From the NCBI RefSeq assembly GCF_004363295.1, contig NZ_SNYQ01000002.1, forward strand, positions 311,409 to 375,408: 64,000 nucleotides of DNA. Direction: 5' to 3'. How positions within the stretch are numbered: position 1 is the first letter of the stretch; each line of letters starts with the position of its first letter. Below the pieces are notes generated by a model. The model made no database searches. It was given only the letters and a program-made list of their open reading frames with translations, and was not told where the DNA came from. Positions 45,223-55,382 of this stretch are shown here, one piece after another. Both the position numbers and the translations under genes were made by a program. The DNA is from Mesocricetibacter intestinalis. Lineage in GTDB: Bacteria > Pseudomonadota > Gammaproteobacteria > Enterobacterales > Pasteurellaceae.

Positions 45223-46928
45223 CAGACAAGAAACGCATTAGCATCGATCCTATTACCCGAATTGAAGGACATTTACGCATCGATTGTGAAATTGAAAACG
45301 GTAAAGTCACCAACGCATGGTCATCGGGTACGATGTGGCGCGGCATGGAAAATATCGTCAAAGGCGCCGATCCTCGTGATGCCTGGATGATTATGCAAAG
45401 AATCTGCGGCGTTTGCACTACGGTTCATGCCATTATCAGCGTTCGTGCGGTAGAAGACGCCATCGGCGCCAAAGTACCTGTTAATGCGCAATATATCCGT
45501 AATATGATTCTGGCGGCCCACTCCATTCATGACCATATCGTCCATTTCTACCAGCTATCCGCCATGGACTGGGTGGATATTACCTCCGCCCTGCAGGCGG
45601 ATCCGGATAAAGCGGCCGAAATGCTGAAAGGGGTTTCAACCTGGTCTTTAAACAGTGCCAATGAATTCCGCAATGTACAGAATAAAATTAAAGCCTTGGT
45701 GGAAAGCGGTCAGCTCGGTATTTTCGCTAACGGCTATTTCGGTCATCCGGCGATGAAATTACCGCCGGAGGTTAATCTGATTGCCGTGGCGCACTATTTA
45801 CAGGCCTTAGAATGCCAACGCGACGCCAATCGTGTGGTCGCTCTGCTCGGCAGTAAAACCCCGCATATTCAGAACCTGGCTATCGGCGGCGTTGCCAACC
45901 CGATTAATCTGGATTCCCAGGCGGTTCTCAACTTGGAACGCCTAATGTTTGTAAAATCCTGTATCGATCGTTTAACCGACTTTATTAATCAAGTGTATAA
46001 AATCGATACGGCAATTATCGCCGCCTATTATCCGGAATGGCTAAGCCTGGGTAAAACTTCTGGCAACTATCTGTCCGTGCCGGAATACCCGCTGAATGCC
46101 GATAATACCGAATTTGTCTTAAGCGGAGGCTATATTGAAAACGGAGATTTAGTCAGCTTTAAACGCATCAGACATCACAAAGAAGAATTTGTGGTGCAGG
46201 GAATTAAAGAAAGCGGTAAACACGCCTGGTATGAAGACGACGAGCCGCTCGAACCTTGGGTCGGACTAACCCGTCCGAAATATACCGGCTGGCAGGACGA
46301 CGGTAAATATTCCTGGGTTAAAGCGCCGACTTTCTACGGTAAAGTGGTGGAAGTGGGACCGCTAGCCTATTTAATGTGCGGTATCGCCGCTAAAGATAAA
46401 TTAACCCTTGATCATTTTAATCAGGTGAAGGCAATCTATGACCGCCTGACCGGTAATAACCTGTCCGTTGAACATCTGCATTCCACCCTGGGCAGAATTA
46501 TCGGGCGAACCGTGCATTGCTGCACACTGAACGAAATTTTAGCCCAACAATGGCAACTGCTCATTGATAATATCGGGCGCGGCGATACCGTCGCTTATAT
46601 TAAAACCGATATTCCGCAAAGCGGTGAGTTTAAAGGGGTTGGCTTCGGCGAAGTACCGCGCGGTATGCTCTCCCACTGGGTAGTGATTAAAGACGGTAGA
46701 ATCGAAAACTATCAGGCGGTGGTACCTTCAACCTGGAACTCCGGTCCGCGTAATGAAAAAGATCAAATGGGCCCTTACGAACTTTCCATTATAGGCACGC
46801 CGGTGGCCGATCCGAGCAAACCGCTGGAAGTGGTACGCACCATTCACTCTTTCGACCCTTGTATGTCTTGTGCGGTACATGTGGTCAACACTGAAAACGG
46901 CGACGTTACTTCAGTGAAGGTGCTGTAA
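45219..46928 (+). CDS. hybC: Hydrogenase-2 large (catalytic) subunit
   Basis: The 569-residue subunit carries the NiFe(CN)2CO site. The nickel ligands are the two CxxC pairs: RICGVCTTVHA near the N-terminus and DPCMSCAVHV near the end. The 15 residues after the last His are the peptide removed by HybD once nickel is loaded. It oxidises hydrogen at the periplasmic side and feeds the quinone pool for fumarate respiration. It overlaps hybB by four bases (ATGA) and hybD by one. Confidence 0.97.
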   Translation: MTDKKRISIDPITRIEGHLRIDCEIENGKVTNAWSSGTMWRGMENIVKGADPRDAWMIMQRICGVCTTVHAIISVRAVEDAIGAKVPVNAQYIRNMILAAHSIHDHIVHFYQLSAMDWVDITSALQADPDKAAEMLKGVSTWSLNSANEFRNVQNKIKALVESGQLGIFANGYFGHPAMKLPPEVNLIAVAHYLQALECQRDANRVVALLGSKTPHIQNLAIGGVANPINLDSQAVLNLERLMFVKSCIDRLTDFINQVYKIDTAIIAAYYPEWLSLGKTSGNYLSVPEYPLNADNTEFVLSGGYIENGDLVSFKRIRHHKEEFVVQGIKESGKHAWYEDDEPLEPWVGLTRPKYTGWQDDGKYSWVKAPTFYGKVVEVGPLAYLMCGIAAKDKLTLDHFNQVKAIYDRLTGNNLSVEHLHSTLGRIIGRTVHCCTLNEILAQQWQLLIDNIGRGDTVAYIKTDIPQSGEFKGVGFGEVPRGMLSHWVVIKDGRIENYQAVVPSTWNSGPRNEKDQMGPYELSIIGTPVADPSKPLEVVRTIHSFDPCMSCAVHVVNTENGDVTSVKVL

Positions 46929-47410
46929 TGAAACCGCTGATTTTAGGCGTAGGTAATATCTTGCTCGGCGATGAAGGTATCGGCGTACGCATCGTGCAGG
47001 AATTGGAAGGACGCGCGGATTTACTCGCACACTTCGATATTATCGACGGCGGTACCTGCGGCATGGAATTATTGGATGAAATGGCGAAGCGGGAACATTT
47101 GATTATTATTGATGCGGTGTTGGCGAATAAAGCGCCCGGTGAAATTATTATTTTGCACGACGAACAGGTGCCGACTTTTTTCTCGCGCAAAATTTCCCCG
47201 CATCAATTAGGTATTTGCGATGTGCTTTCCGCCCTGAAATTAACCGAAGAATCGCCAAAACATCTTTGTCTCATCGGTATTCAACCCGAATCTCTCACAT
47301 CGGGAATCGGCTTAAGCGCCACCTTGCAAGCCGCTTTTCCGGCAATTTTTACCGCCTTGGAAAAACAGCTTGCGGACTACGGCTTTCATTTTCATCTTAT
47401 GCAAGAATAG
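46928..47410 (+). CDS. hybD: Hydrogenase-2 maturation endopeptidase
   Basis: The 160-residue protease cuts the C-terminal extension of HybC after nickel insertion. Nickel-sensing ligands match those of E. coli HybD: Glu16 in LLGDEGIG, Asp62 in IIIDAVL and His92 in ISPHQLG. Its start overlaps the hybC stop (TAATG). A 64-base gap follows before hybE. Confidence 0.95.
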   Translation: MKPLILGVGNILLGDEGIGVRIVQELEGRADLLAHFDIIDGGTCGMELLDEMAKREHLIIIDAVLANKAPGEIIILHDEQVPTFFSRKISPHQLGICDVLSALKLTEESPKHLCLIGIQPESLTSGIGLSATLQAAFPAIFTALEKQLADYGFHFHLMQE

Positions 47411-47474
47411 CAGTGCTGGGATGCCGTTTTATTTTTAATCAGCGGCGTCCTCAGGCGGTAACGGATTATATCTT

Positions 47475-47984
47475 ATGTACAGACATCAGAAAAACGAACA
47501 GGATCCCACCGCTCTTGCGGCCTTAACCAAGGGCTTTGCGAACAATCCTGCCGAAAAAGTACGGCAGGAAATGCAAATTATCGCACAATCCATGCAGGAG
47601 TTACCTTTTTACCGACAAGATATTAGCTGCTATTGTCCAAACTTTATTTTGTTTGAGCAGCAATGGCTAGGTACCTTGCTCACCCCCTGGACAATGAGCG
47701 TTCTGGTCTTACCGGGGCCCGAACAGGTTTGGCCGGCACGGGAAATCGGAGATAAAATCACCCTGCAATTGCCTTATAAAGCGCTTACCTTCACTGTTAG
47801 CGGAATTGAGGCTATCCCCCATTATCTCAGCTGTTCTTTGCAATCTCCGCTGCATACGGCGCTGACGCAGCAGCAGGGCGAACAATTATGCAACGACTGC
47901 CTGCGTATGTTGTTATCTTTACCGAGCAAACAGGATACGCCGGATCAAAATCGTCGTAACATCTTCCGTTCGATGTTAAAATAG
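47475..47984 (+). CDS. hybE: Hydrogenase-2 assembly chaperone
   Basis: The 169-residue HybE-family protein binds the Tat-signal-bearing small subunit HybO and holds it until the large subunit is mature. The family stretch is LPFYRQDISCYCPNFILFEQQWLGTLLTPWTMSVLVLPGP, with LPYKALTFTVSGI and a C-terminal QNRRNIFRSMLK. There is no strong ribosome site visible directly before the ATG, so translational linkage to the upstream message is uncertain. Confidence 0.9.
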   Translation: MYRHQKNEQDPTALAALTKGFANNPAEKVRQEMQIIAQSMQELPFYRQDISCYCPNFILFEQQWLGTLLTPWTMSVLVLPGPEQVWPAREIGDKITLQLPYKALTFTVSGIEAIPHYLSCSLQSPLHTALTQQQGEQLCNDCLRMLLSLPSKQDTPDQNRRNIFRSMLK

Positions 47985-48011
47985 AGCGAATTTATTATTG
48001 GAGTGAGAATT

Positions 48012-48287
48012 ATGTGTTTAGGTGTTCCGGGACAAATTGTAAAAATCGGCGATAATGCCTTACAGCTGGCCTCTGTCGATGTATGCGGGGTTCAGCGCGA
48101 AGTTAATATTTCCCTGATTTGCGATGATGATCCCCAGGCTTTACTCGGTAAATGGGTTCTGGTTCACGTTGGTTTTGCCATGAGTATTATTGACGAAGAT
48201 GAAGCGAAACAAACTCAGGAAGCCTTGCTCGCCATGAGCCAGCTGGAGCATGAAGTGGGCGATTTTCTCGGTTTGAATCAAAAATAA
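48012..48287 (+). CDS. hybG: HypC/HybG family hydrogenase maturation chaperone
   Basis: The 91-residue protein has the HypC signature [13 protein letters not shown]; Cys2 holds the iron during cyanide and CO ligand assembly with HypD and links to the large subunit precursor. GTDDDPQ-like [13 protein letters not shown] and [20 protein letters not shown] are also typical. The start is the ATG at 48012, after TTGGAGTG; an in-frame GTG at 48003 overlaps that site. Position in the hyb operon favours hybG. HypA/HybF, HypB, HypD, HypE and HypF are not in this window. Confidence 0.93.
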   Translation: MCLGVPGQIVKIGDNALQLASVDVCGVQREVNISLICDDDPQALLGKWVLVHVGFAMSIIDEDEAKQTQEALLAMSQLEHEVGDFLGLNQK

Positions 48288-48457
48288 GCCCGCCCCAATA
48301 CTAAAAACTGCGAATCCGTCAAAGGGCTTGTGAAGTTACCCTGTCATGAAATTTCCTTTCCCTTTGGACGGATAATTTTGATTTTTCAACGATTTTCCAT
48401 AAAAAAACACCTGAATTTCCACCGCACTTTGCTGCTACGCGTTCTCTATCCGCTCGA

Positions 48458-48502
48458 ATTGTGAACTTAATCACGGTTTTAATTCGCCAAATCCGCTAGA
48501 AT
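48458..48502 (+). promoter_or_regulatory. CRP-dependent promoter of oadGAB
   Basis: TTGTGAACTTAATCACGG (around 48459-48476) matches the CRP consensus TGTGAnnnnnnTCACA at nine of ten positions. TAGAAT at 48497-48502 fits a -10, and the CRP centre would be about 41 bases before the start of transcription (class II). Confidence 0.75.
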
Positions 48503-48536
48503 AAATCCCCCTTTTCAGAAATATAAGGAAATACAG

Positions 48537-48809
48537 ATGACTTCGGCAGAACTTTTCGGTGAAGGCGTTAATCTGATGCTAGCGGGGATGGGATTTGTAT
48601 TGGTCTTTTTGCTTATTTTAATTGGCGCAATCAGGCTGATGTCAAAGCTGGTCAACACATATTTTCCCGAGCCTCAGCTCTCGCCAAAAACACTCTCAAA
48701 TTCCACCGCACTTTCCGTAAGCGCCGCACCCGGCGAAGATTTTGAGCGTTTACGCCCGGTGATTGCTGCGGCGATCGCCCATCATCGCCGTACCCAGCAG
48801 TTCAAGTAA
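48537..48809 (+). CDS. oadG: Oxaloacetate decarboxylase gamma subunit
   Basis: The 90-residue protein has one N-terminal membrane helix (about residues 12-38), a linker and a C-terminal soluble part. OadG assembles the alpha and beta subunits and holds zinc at its C-terminus; here the C-terminal AHHRRTQQF supplies the histidines. ATAAGGAAA is the ribosome site. An exact uptake sequence lies in the coding linker at 48705, where it encodes SNSTALS-like residues. It starts oadGAB. Confidence 0.92.
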   Translation: MTSAELFGEGVNLMLAGMGFVLVFLLILIGAIRLMSKLVNTYFPEPQLSPKTLSNSTALSVSAAPGEDFERLRPVIAAAIAHHRRTQQFK

Positions 48810-48843
48810 ATATAAAGTTCAAGTAGATAATAAGGATGTTACT

Positions 48844-50634
48844 ATGACGAAAAAAATTAAAATTACCGAATTGGTTCTTCGCGACGCTCACCAATCTCTT
48901 TTTGCCACTCGTTTACGCCTTGATGATATGTTGCCCATTGCCAGTCAACTGGATGAAATCGGTTATTGGTCGTTGGAAGCTTGGGGCGGTGCAACCTTCG
49001 ACAGCTGTATCCGTTTTCTGGGAGAAGACCCCTGGGTACGTTTGCGCGAATTAAAAAAAGCCTGTCCGAAAACCCCCTTGCAAATGTTGCTGCGCGGGCA
49101 AAATCTACTCGGCTACCGCCATTATGCCGATGATGTGGTAGAACGCTTCATTGAACGCTGTGTTGCAAACGGAATGAATATATTTCGCGTGTTTGATGCC
49201 CTTAACGATCCCCGTAATATGAAAACGGCATTGCAGGCGGTTCGTAAGCTCGGCGCACATGCGCAAGGTACCCTGAGCTATACCACCAGCCCCGTCCACA
49301 GTATGCAAACCTGGTTGGAGATAACGGAACAATTACTTGAAATCGGCATCGACAGCCTGGTAATTAAGGATATGTCGGGAATTTTAAATCCTATGGCGGC
49401 GGCAGAACTGGTAGCTGCCATTAAACAACGCTTCGACATAGAATTGCATTTACATTGCCATTCGACCACGGGTATGGCGGAAATGTCGCTGTTGAAAGCC
49501 GTTGAAGCAGGTGCCGAGGGCATAGATACGGCGATTTCCTCCATGTCCGGCACCTACGGCCACCCGGCGACGGAATCCATGGTGGCCACCCTACAGAATA
49601 CGCAATACGACAGCAGTATTGCAATTCCCCCTTTGGAAAAAATCGCCGCTTATTTTCGTCAGATCCGCAAAAAATATGCGAAATTTGAAGGACAGCTGCG
49701 CGGTGTAGACAGCCGTATTCTGGTGGCGCAGGTACCGGGCGGTATGCTGACCAACTTGGAAAATCAGTTAAAGCAACAAAATGCCGCCGATAAGTTAGAT
49801 CTTGTGCTGGAAGAAATCCCGCGCGTGCGCAAAGATTTAGGCTATATTCCGCTGGTTACCCCGACCTCGCAAATCGTCGGTACCCAATCCTTGATTAACG
49901 TATTAACCGGCGAACGTTACCAAAGCATCGCCAAAGAAACCGCCGCCATTTTAAAGGGCGAATATGGCAAAACACCGGCTCCGGTAGATAGCGCATTACA
50001 AGCCCGCGTATTGGAGGGCGGTACGCCGATAAAGGCGCGTCCTGCCGATTATATTGCGCCGGAAATGGCAAAAATTGAAGCGGAAGTAGCGGAACAAGCA
50101 AAAGCCCAAGAGATAGCCTTAGCGCAGAATCCGGTGGACGACGTATTAATCGTTGCGCTTTTCCCGCAAATAGCTTGGAAATTCTTGGCAAACCGTAACA
50201 ACCCTAGCGCCTTTGAACCTGTGCCTCAGGAAAATGAAACCGCCTCGGAACATAAAGCGCTTTCCCACGGCCTTCCGCCGCCTGCGCCGGCGGCGGTTTA
50301 TACGCTGGAAGTGGAAGGCAAAACCTTTGTTGTAAAGGTCAGCGAGGGCGGTGATATCAGCCGCTTAGAGGCTCCGGCGGCAACAGAGGGAACGCCGCCC
50401 TCCGTTCCGCCGACAACCGACGTCGTACCGGTACTAGCCCCCATGACGGGGAATATCTGGAAGCTGATGGTTACGGAAGGCCAACAGGTGAGCGCCGGCG
50501 AAGTACTGTTTATTCTGGAAGCCATGAAAATGGAAACCGAAGTGAAAGCCCCGCAAGCAGGTAAAGTATGCAATATTGCGGTAAAAGCCGGGGACAGTGT
50601 AGCGATGGGCGATAGGCTCATGAGCTTAGGCTGA
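48844..50634 (+). CDS. oadA: Oxaloacetate decarboxylase alpha subunit (biotin carboxyltransferase)
   Basis: The 596-residue soluble subunit transfers carboxylate from oxaloacetate to biotin. The carboxyltransferase TIM barrel has [47 protein letters not shown] (metal) and VPGGM. A conserved helical domain and a Pro/Ala-rich linker follow, then the biotin domain with EAMKMETEV, Lys at about 562. I start at the ATG at 48844, after ATAAGGATG; the frame is open further up inside oadG. Together with OadB it pumps sodium outwards. Confidence 0.96.
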   Translation: MTKKIKITELVLRDAHQSLFATRLRLDDMLPIASQLDEIGYWSLEAWGGATFDSCIRFLGEDPWVRLRELKKACPKTPLQMLLRGQNLLGYRHYADDVVERFIERCVANGMNIFRVFDALNDPRNMKTALQAVRKLGAHAQGTLSYTTSPVHSMQTWLEITEQLLEIGIDSLVIKDMSGILNPMAAAELVAAIKQRFDIELHLHCHSTTGMAEMSLLKAVEAGAEGIDTAISSMSGTYGHPATESMVATLQNTQYDSSIAIPPLEKIAAYFRQIRKKYAKFEGQLRGVDSRILVAQVPGGMLTNLENQLKQQNAADKLDLVLEEIPRVRKDLGYIPLVTPTSQIVGTQSLINVLTGERYQSIAKETAAILKGEYGKTPAPVDSALQARVLEGGTPIKARPADYIAPEMAKIEAEVAEQAKAQEIALAQNPVDDVLIVALFPQIAWKFLANRNNPSAFEPVPQENETASEHKALSHGLPPPAPAAVYTLEVEGKTFVVKVSEGGDISRLEAPAATEGTPPSVPPTTDVVPVLAPMTGNIWKLMVTEGQQVSAGEVLFILEAMKMETEVKAPQAGKVCNIAVKAGDSVAMGDRLMSLG

Positions 50635-50644
50635 GGAGGCACCT

Positions 50645-51949
50645 ATGGAAAGTATTATTGCATTAATTCAGGGTATGGGACTGTTCCACCTACAATGGGG
50701 GCAAGCGGTGATGCTGCTGATCTGCCTGCTGTTGCTATGGCTTGCCATTGCACGTAAATTCGAGCCTTTGCTGCTGTTACCTATCGGATTCGGCGGCCTG
50801 CTGTCAAATATTCCCGAAGCCGGGTTGGCGATGACCGCTCTGGAAAACCTGTTGCATCTCGGCTCCTCCGAACAAATCGCCGCTATTGCCGCACAACTGG
50901 GCGTAACGCCAGATATGCAAACAATCAAAACCGCTCTGGCCTCAGCCGCGCCATCAATACTGAGTCAGTTGGAATCAACGGCGCATGATCTGGGATATAA
51001 TGCGGGTATTCTGGCGCTATTTTATCAAGTGGCCATTGGTTACGGTATTGCGCCTCTGGTGATTTTTATGGGAGTCGGGGCAATGACGGACTTCGGCCCC
51101 CTATTGGCCAATCCGAAAACCCTATTACTCGGTGCTGCGGCACAATTCGGTATCTTCGCAACGGTACTGGGCGCTCTCAGCCTAAATTATTTCGGTATCA
51201 TTCAATTCAGTCTGCCGCAGGCGGCATCCATAGGTATTATCGGCGGTGCGGACGGCCCTACGGCAATTTATCTTACCGGCAAACTGGCACCGGAACTACT
51301 CGGAGCCATTGCCGTGGCGGCCTATTCCTATATGGCGCTGGTTCCGCTGATTCAGCCGCCGATTATGAAAGCTCTTACTACGGCGGAAGAACGCAGAATC
51401 CGCATGACTCAAATGCGCCATGTAACTAAACGCGAAAAAATATTGTTCCCGCTGGTTTTACTGCTTCTGGTAGGGCTGTTACTGCCGGATGCGGCTCCCC
51501 TGCTCGGTATGTTCTGCTTCGGTAATCTGATGCGTGTCAGCGGCGTTGTGGAACGATTGAGCGATACGACTCAAAATGCTCTGATTAATATTGTAACCCT
51601 TGTGCTCGGTTTATCCGTAGGCTCCAAGCTGATTGCCGATAAATTCCTGCAGCCGCAAACCCTGGGGATTTTAATTTTGGGGGTTATTGCTTTTGCAATA
51701 GGCACTGCCACCGGACTATTAATGGCGAAATTAATGAATAGGTTCAGCAAAAATAAAATTAACCCCCTTATCGGTTCCGCCGGTGTTTCCGCCGTTCCGA
51801 TGGCGGCTCGGGTTTCCAATAAGATCGGGCTGGAGGCCGATAATCAGAACTTTCTGCTGATGCACGCTATGGGGCCGAATGTGGCGGGGGTCATCGGTTC
51901 CGCAATCGCCGCCGGGGTAATGTTGAAATATGTAAGTGCGATGTTATAG
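50645..51949 (+). CDS. oadB: Oxaloacetate decarboxylase beta subunit (Na+ pump)
   Basis: The 434-residue integral membrane subunit decarboxylates carboxybiotin and exports Na+. Key stretches are [34 protein letters not shown] with the acidic pump residue, [40 protein letters not shown] and [19 protein letters not shown]. Several residues around [12 protein letters not shown] and SAGVSAVP are those assigned to ion binding in Klebsiella OadB. It is the last gene of oadGAB, ten bases after oadA. Confidence 0.96.
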   Translation: MESIIALIQGMGLFHLQWGQAVMLLICLLLLWLAIARKFEPLLLLPIGFGGLLSNIPEAGLAMTALENLLHLGSSEQIAAIAAQLGVTPDMQTIKTALASAAPSILSQLESTAHDLGYNAGILALFYQVAIGYGIAPLVIFMGVGAMTDFGPLLANPKTLLLGAAAQFGIFATVLGALSLNYFGIIQFSLPQAASIGIIGGADGPTAIYLTGKLAPELLGAIAVAAYSYMALVPLIQPPIMKALTTAEERRIRMTQMRHVTKREKILFPLVLLLLVGLLLPDAAPLLGMFCFGNLMRVSGVVERLSDTTQNALINIVTLVLGLSVGSKLIADKFLQPQTLGILILGVIAFAIGTATGLLMAKLMNRFSKNKINPLIGSAGVSAVPMAARVSNKIGLEADNQNFLLMHAMGPNVAGVIGSAIAAGVMLKYVSAML

Positions 51950-52080
51950 CGGAATAAACCTAAAATTAGCTTCCGCCGCTTTTATTTATCTCTAGGCTAA
52001 GTTTAAGGGGGTAGCTAAAAAAACTTTGGTTTTTTTCTACCGCACTTTTCTCCGCCTGAGTTGCAATCAAGGGACAAAAC

Positions 52081-52116
52081 TTAACGGCACAGGCTTTCTC
52101 TTGTCTGTGCCGTTAA
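52081..52116. repeat. 12-bp perfect inverted repeat downstream of oadB
   Basis: TTAACGGCACAG and CTGTGCCGTTAA pair around a 12-base loop, 130 bases after oadB, in the 439-base gap 51950-52388. No T run follows. The rest of the gap holds an exact uptake sequence at 52039 and a smaller A/T-rich palindrome near 52270; no gene is visible. Confidence 0.7.
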
Positions 52117-52337
52117 AGCCTAATCCGTAACAAACATGATCTTTCCGAATCATTCTCCCCTGTTATTGCCGAACAGATAAGATTTTGGCTTAAAATACCT
52201 GAATTTCAACGGACTTCCGATTTATTAGCCGACTTTTAATTTGCGTATTTCTCTGCGCCTCTCCGCATGAGTTTTTTCTTCCGAAGAAAAACTTTTGAAT
52301 AAATAATTTTAATCGGTAAAAAATTCTATATTTTTCT

Positions 52338-52356
52338 GTACTAGTATGATAGTGTA
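52338..52356 (+). promoter_or_regulatory. TrpR operator before trpB
   Basis: GTACTAGTATGATAGTGTA resembles TrpR operators, in particular the aroH type; the left half GTACTAG is perfect and the right half is partial. TATGAT inside it could be the -10, so a bound repressor would block transcription of trpBA. It lies 33 bases before the trpB ATG. Confidence 0.65.
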
Positions 52357-52388
52357 TTCAACATTATAAAAACCGATGAGGAAATCAT

Positions 52389-53585
52389 ATGTCAGACACG
52401 CTTTTAAACCCCTATTTCGGCGAATTCGGCGGTATGTACGTTCCGGAAATTCTCGTTCCCGTACTAAAACAGCTGGAACAGGCTTTTGTCGATGCCCAAT
52501 CCGATCCCGAATTTCAAGCCGAATTTCAAGATCTGCTAAAAAATTATGCCGGTCGCCCTACCGCACTCACCCTGTGCCGTAATCTGACCAAAGGCAGCAA
52601 AACCAAATTATATTTAAAACGGGAAGATCTGCTACACGGCGGCGCCCATAAAACCAATCAGGTGCTGGGACAGATTCTATTGGCCAAACGTATGGGAAAA
52701 ACCCGTATTATCGCCGAAACCGGCGCCGGTCAGCACGGCGTTGCAACCGCCCTCGCCAGTGCAATGTTGGGGATGAAGTGCCGGATTTATATGGGCGCCA
52801 AAGACGTGGAACGTCAATCGCCGAACGTATTTAGAATGCGCTTGATGGGCGCCGAAGTTATTCCCGTACAAAAAGGCTCCTGTTCGCTGAAAGACGCTTG
52901 CTGCGAAGCTATGCGCGACTGGGCGGCAAATTATGAAAATACCCATTATCTGATCGGTACCGCCGCAGGCCCTCACCCCTTCCCAACCATGGTAAGGGAA
53001 TTTCAGAAAATGATCGGAGAAGAAACCAAAACTCAGCTGCGCGAAAAAGAAGGACGCCTGCCCGATGCGGTTATCGCCTGCGTCGGCGGCGGTTCCAATG
53101 CGATAGGTATGTTCGCCGATTTTATCGCTGAACCCGAAGTTCGCCTAATCGGCATTGAACCGGCTGGCAAAGGTATTGAAAGCGGTGAACACGGCGCTCC
53201 GCTAGGCCACGGCAAACCGGGAATTTATTTCGGAATGAAATCTCCGATAATGCAAAGCGAAGACGGACAAATCGAAGAATCCTACAGTATTTCGGCGGGC
53301 TTGGATTTTCCTTCCGTCGGCCCTCAGCATGCTTATCTAAATGCCATAGGTCGCGCCGAATATCCGAGTATTACCGATGATGAGGCACTGGACGCCTTTC
53401 AGGCCTTGGCGCAGCACGAGGGCATTATCCCCGCGCTGGAAAGCTCTCATGCCCTGGCTTACGCACTAAAAATGATTAAACAAAACCCGGATAAAGAACA
53501 ATTATTGGTTGTTAATCTTTCCGGCCGCGGTGATAAAGATATTTTTACCGTTGATAAAATTTTAACCGAAAGAGGGAAAATCTGA
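52389..53585 (+). CDS. trpB: Tryptophan synthase beta chain
   Basis: The 398-residue PLP enzyme condenses indole and serine to tryptophan. The Schiff-base lysine is Lys88 in [25 protein letters not shown] binds serine, and [12 protein letters not shown] binds the phosphate of PLP. Length matches E. coli TrpB (397). Ribosome site GAGGAAAT. The stop overlaps the trpA start (TGATG), giving tight coupling of the two subunits of the tunnel complex. Confidence 0.98.
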   Translation: MSDTLLNPYFGEFGGMYVPEILVPVLKQLEQAFVDAQSDPEFQAEFQDLLKNYAGRPTALTLCRNLTKGSKTKLYLKREDLLHGGAHKTNQVLGQILLAKRMGKTRIIAETGAGQHGVATALASAMLGMKCRIYMGAKDVERQSPNVFRMRLMGAEVIPVQKGSCSLKDACCEAMRDWAANYENTHYLIGTAAGPHPFPTMVREFQKMIGEETKTQLREKEGRLPDAVIACVGGGSNAIGMFADFIAEPEVRLIGIEPAGKGIESGEHGAPLGHGKPGIYFGMKSPIMQSEDGQIEESYSISAGLDFPSVGPQHAYLNAIGRAEYPSITDDEALDAFQALAQHEGIIPALESSHALAYALKMIKQNPDKEQLLVVNLSGRGDKDIFTVDKILTERGKI

Positions 53586-54397
53586 TGGCACGTTTTGCGA
53601 ATCTATTCGAGCAATTAAACCGAAAAAAACAAGGCGCCTTCGTTCCTTTCGTAACCCTTGGCGATCCCGGTTTTGAACAGTCCCTGGATATTATCCGAAC
53701 CCTAGTGGAAAACGGCGCCGACGCTCTGGAATTGGGCTTTCCCTTTTCCGATCCTCTGTTGGACGGCCCGGTAATTCAAGCCGCCAATAACAGAGCCTTA
53801 GCGGCGGGTAACAGTACGGAACAGAGCTTCCGTTTAATTGCCGCTATTCGGGAGGAATATCCTGAAATTCCGATCAGCCTGTTGCTTTGCGCCAATTTGA
53901 TCTATGCGCAAACCCTAGAGGGTTTTTATCGCCGTTGCGCCGAAACCGGTGTTGATGCAGTACTGGTTGCGGATATTCCCTTACTGGCTGCGGAGCCTTA
54001 TATTCAGGCCGCACATCGACACGGAATCCAGCCGGTATTTATTTGTCCGCCCAATGCGGATCGCACAACAATAAAAAATGTAGCGGCACATAGCGAGGGT
54101 TATACCTATTTGGTTTCTCGCGCTGGTGTAACCAGTGCGGAAAATCAAACCCATGCGGCTAACTTGGACAGCCTGGCCGCACAGTTAAAAGCGGAAGGCA
54201 GCGCACCTATTCTGCAAGGTTTCGGTATCGCCGAACCGCAACAGGTTACAGCAGCGTTGCAACTTGGCGTAGACGGTGCCATTTCCGGTTCCGCCACGGT
54301 ACAAATTATCGAACGTAACCTGCATGATCATGCCCAATGTCTGAAAGAACTGGCCGACTTCGTACAAACAATGAAAGCGGCCACCTTTGCACAATAG
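53585..54397 (+). CDS. trpA: Tryptophan synthase alpha chain
   Basis: The 270-residue TIM barrel cleaves indole-3-glycerol phosphate to indole, which passes by tunnel to TrpB. The catalytic Glu and Asp lie in [19 protein letters not shown], followed by [30 protein letters not shown] and [10 protein letters not shown]. The substrate comes from TrpC, encoded 12 kb upstream. It overlaps trpB by one base and ends at a strong terminator. Confidence 0.98.
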   Translation: MARFANLFEQLNRKKQGAFVPFVTLGDPGFEQSLDIIRTLVENGADALELGFPFSDPLLDGPVIQAANNRALAAGNSTEQSFRLIAAIREEYPEIPISLLLCANLIYAQTLEGFYRRCAETGVDAVLVADIPLLAAEPYIQAAHRHGIQPVFICPPNADRTTIKNVAAHSEGYTYLVSRAGVTSAENQTHAANLDSLAAQLKAEGSAPILQGFGIAEPQQVTAALQLGVDGAISGSATVQIIERNLHDHAQCLKELADFVQTMKAATFAQ

Positions 54398-54412
54398 CCC
54401 TATCCAGCATTA

Positions 54413-54441
54413 AACCGCCCTTTTACGGGCGGTTATTTTTT
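54413..54441 (+). terminator. Terminator of trpBA
   Basis: An 8-bp stem AACCGCCC / GGGCGGTT with a 6-base loop, then ATTTTTT, 15 bases after the trpA stop. Confidence 0.88.
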
Positions 54442-54560
54442 CTATCTTCGACATACTTCCAATATTCGGCTCAAAAGTGCGGCCAAGTTAAATCAAATTT
54501 TTCAAATGTCGCACAAATCAGTATAATGAGGCCTAAACAACGATCGGACAGAAGAAAATT

Positions 54561-55367
54561 ATGAAAGTTATTTCTTTTAATATCAACGGGCTAAGAGCCA
54601 GACCTCATCAGCTCCATCAGCTTATCGAGCAATACCAACCGGATATTCTGGGCCTGCAGGAAATTAAAGTGGCGGACGAAATGTTTCCCTACGAACTGGT
54701 CGAAAATTTGGGTTACCATGTTTATCATCACGGGCAGAAGGGGCATTACGGCGTTGCGCTAATGAGCAAACAGGCGCCGAAAGCCGTGCGCAAAGGTTTT
54801 CCCGAAGATGACGAAAATGCCCAGAAACGGATTATTATGGCTGATTTCGACACTGAATTCGGCCAGTTAACCGTTATCAACGGATACTTCCCTCAGGGAG
54901 AAAGTCGTCAGCATGAAACCAAATTTCCGGCAAAAGAGAAATTTTATGCGGATCTTAGCCGCTATCTGAACGAACGGCATAATCCGGACAATCCGGTCAT
55001 TATTATGGGCGATATGAATATCAGCCCTACCGATGCGGATATAGGTATCGGCGAGGAAAGCCGAAAACGCTGGTTAAGAACGGGGAAATGCTCCTTTTTA
55101 CCGGAAGAGCGCCTATGGATGCAACAGCTGTACGACTACGGACTGGAAGATACCTTCCGCAAGCTTAATCCTGATGTCAAAGATAAGTTTTCCTGGTTTG
55201 ATTATCGTTCTAAAGGCTTTGATGATAACCGGGGACTGCGCATCGATCATATTCTTGCCGATCATCGTTTGGCCGCCCGTTGTGTGGAAACCGGTATCGC
55301 ACTGGATATCCGCGCCATGGATAAGCCGTCCGATCACGCCCCGGTTTGGGCGATGTTTAAAGCCTAA
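54561..55367 (+). CDS. xthA: Exonuclease III
   Basis: The 268-residue AP endonuclease and 3'-5' exonuclease repairs abasic sites and blocked 3' ends. Catalytic motifs are [23 protein letters not shown] (metal Glu), [31 protein letters not shown] and DHILAD...[10 protein letters not shown]. Length equals E. coli XthA (268). It is followed after 15 bases by the DUF695/RraB-type gene. Confidence 0.97.
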   Translation: MKVISFNINGLRARPHQLHQLIEQYQPDILGLQEIKVADEMFPYELVENLGYHVYHHGQKGHYGVALMSKQAPKAVRKGFPEDDENAQKRIIMADFDTEFGQLTVINGYFPQGESRQHETKFPAKEKFYADLSRYLNERHNPDNPVIIMGDMNISPTDADIGIGEESRKRWLRTGKCSFLPEERLWMQQLYDYGLEDTFRKLNPDVKDKFSWFDYRSKGFDDNRGLRIDHILADHRLAARCVETGIALDIRAMDKPSDHAPVWAMFKA

Positions 55368-55382
55368 GCATAGGGAACCGCT

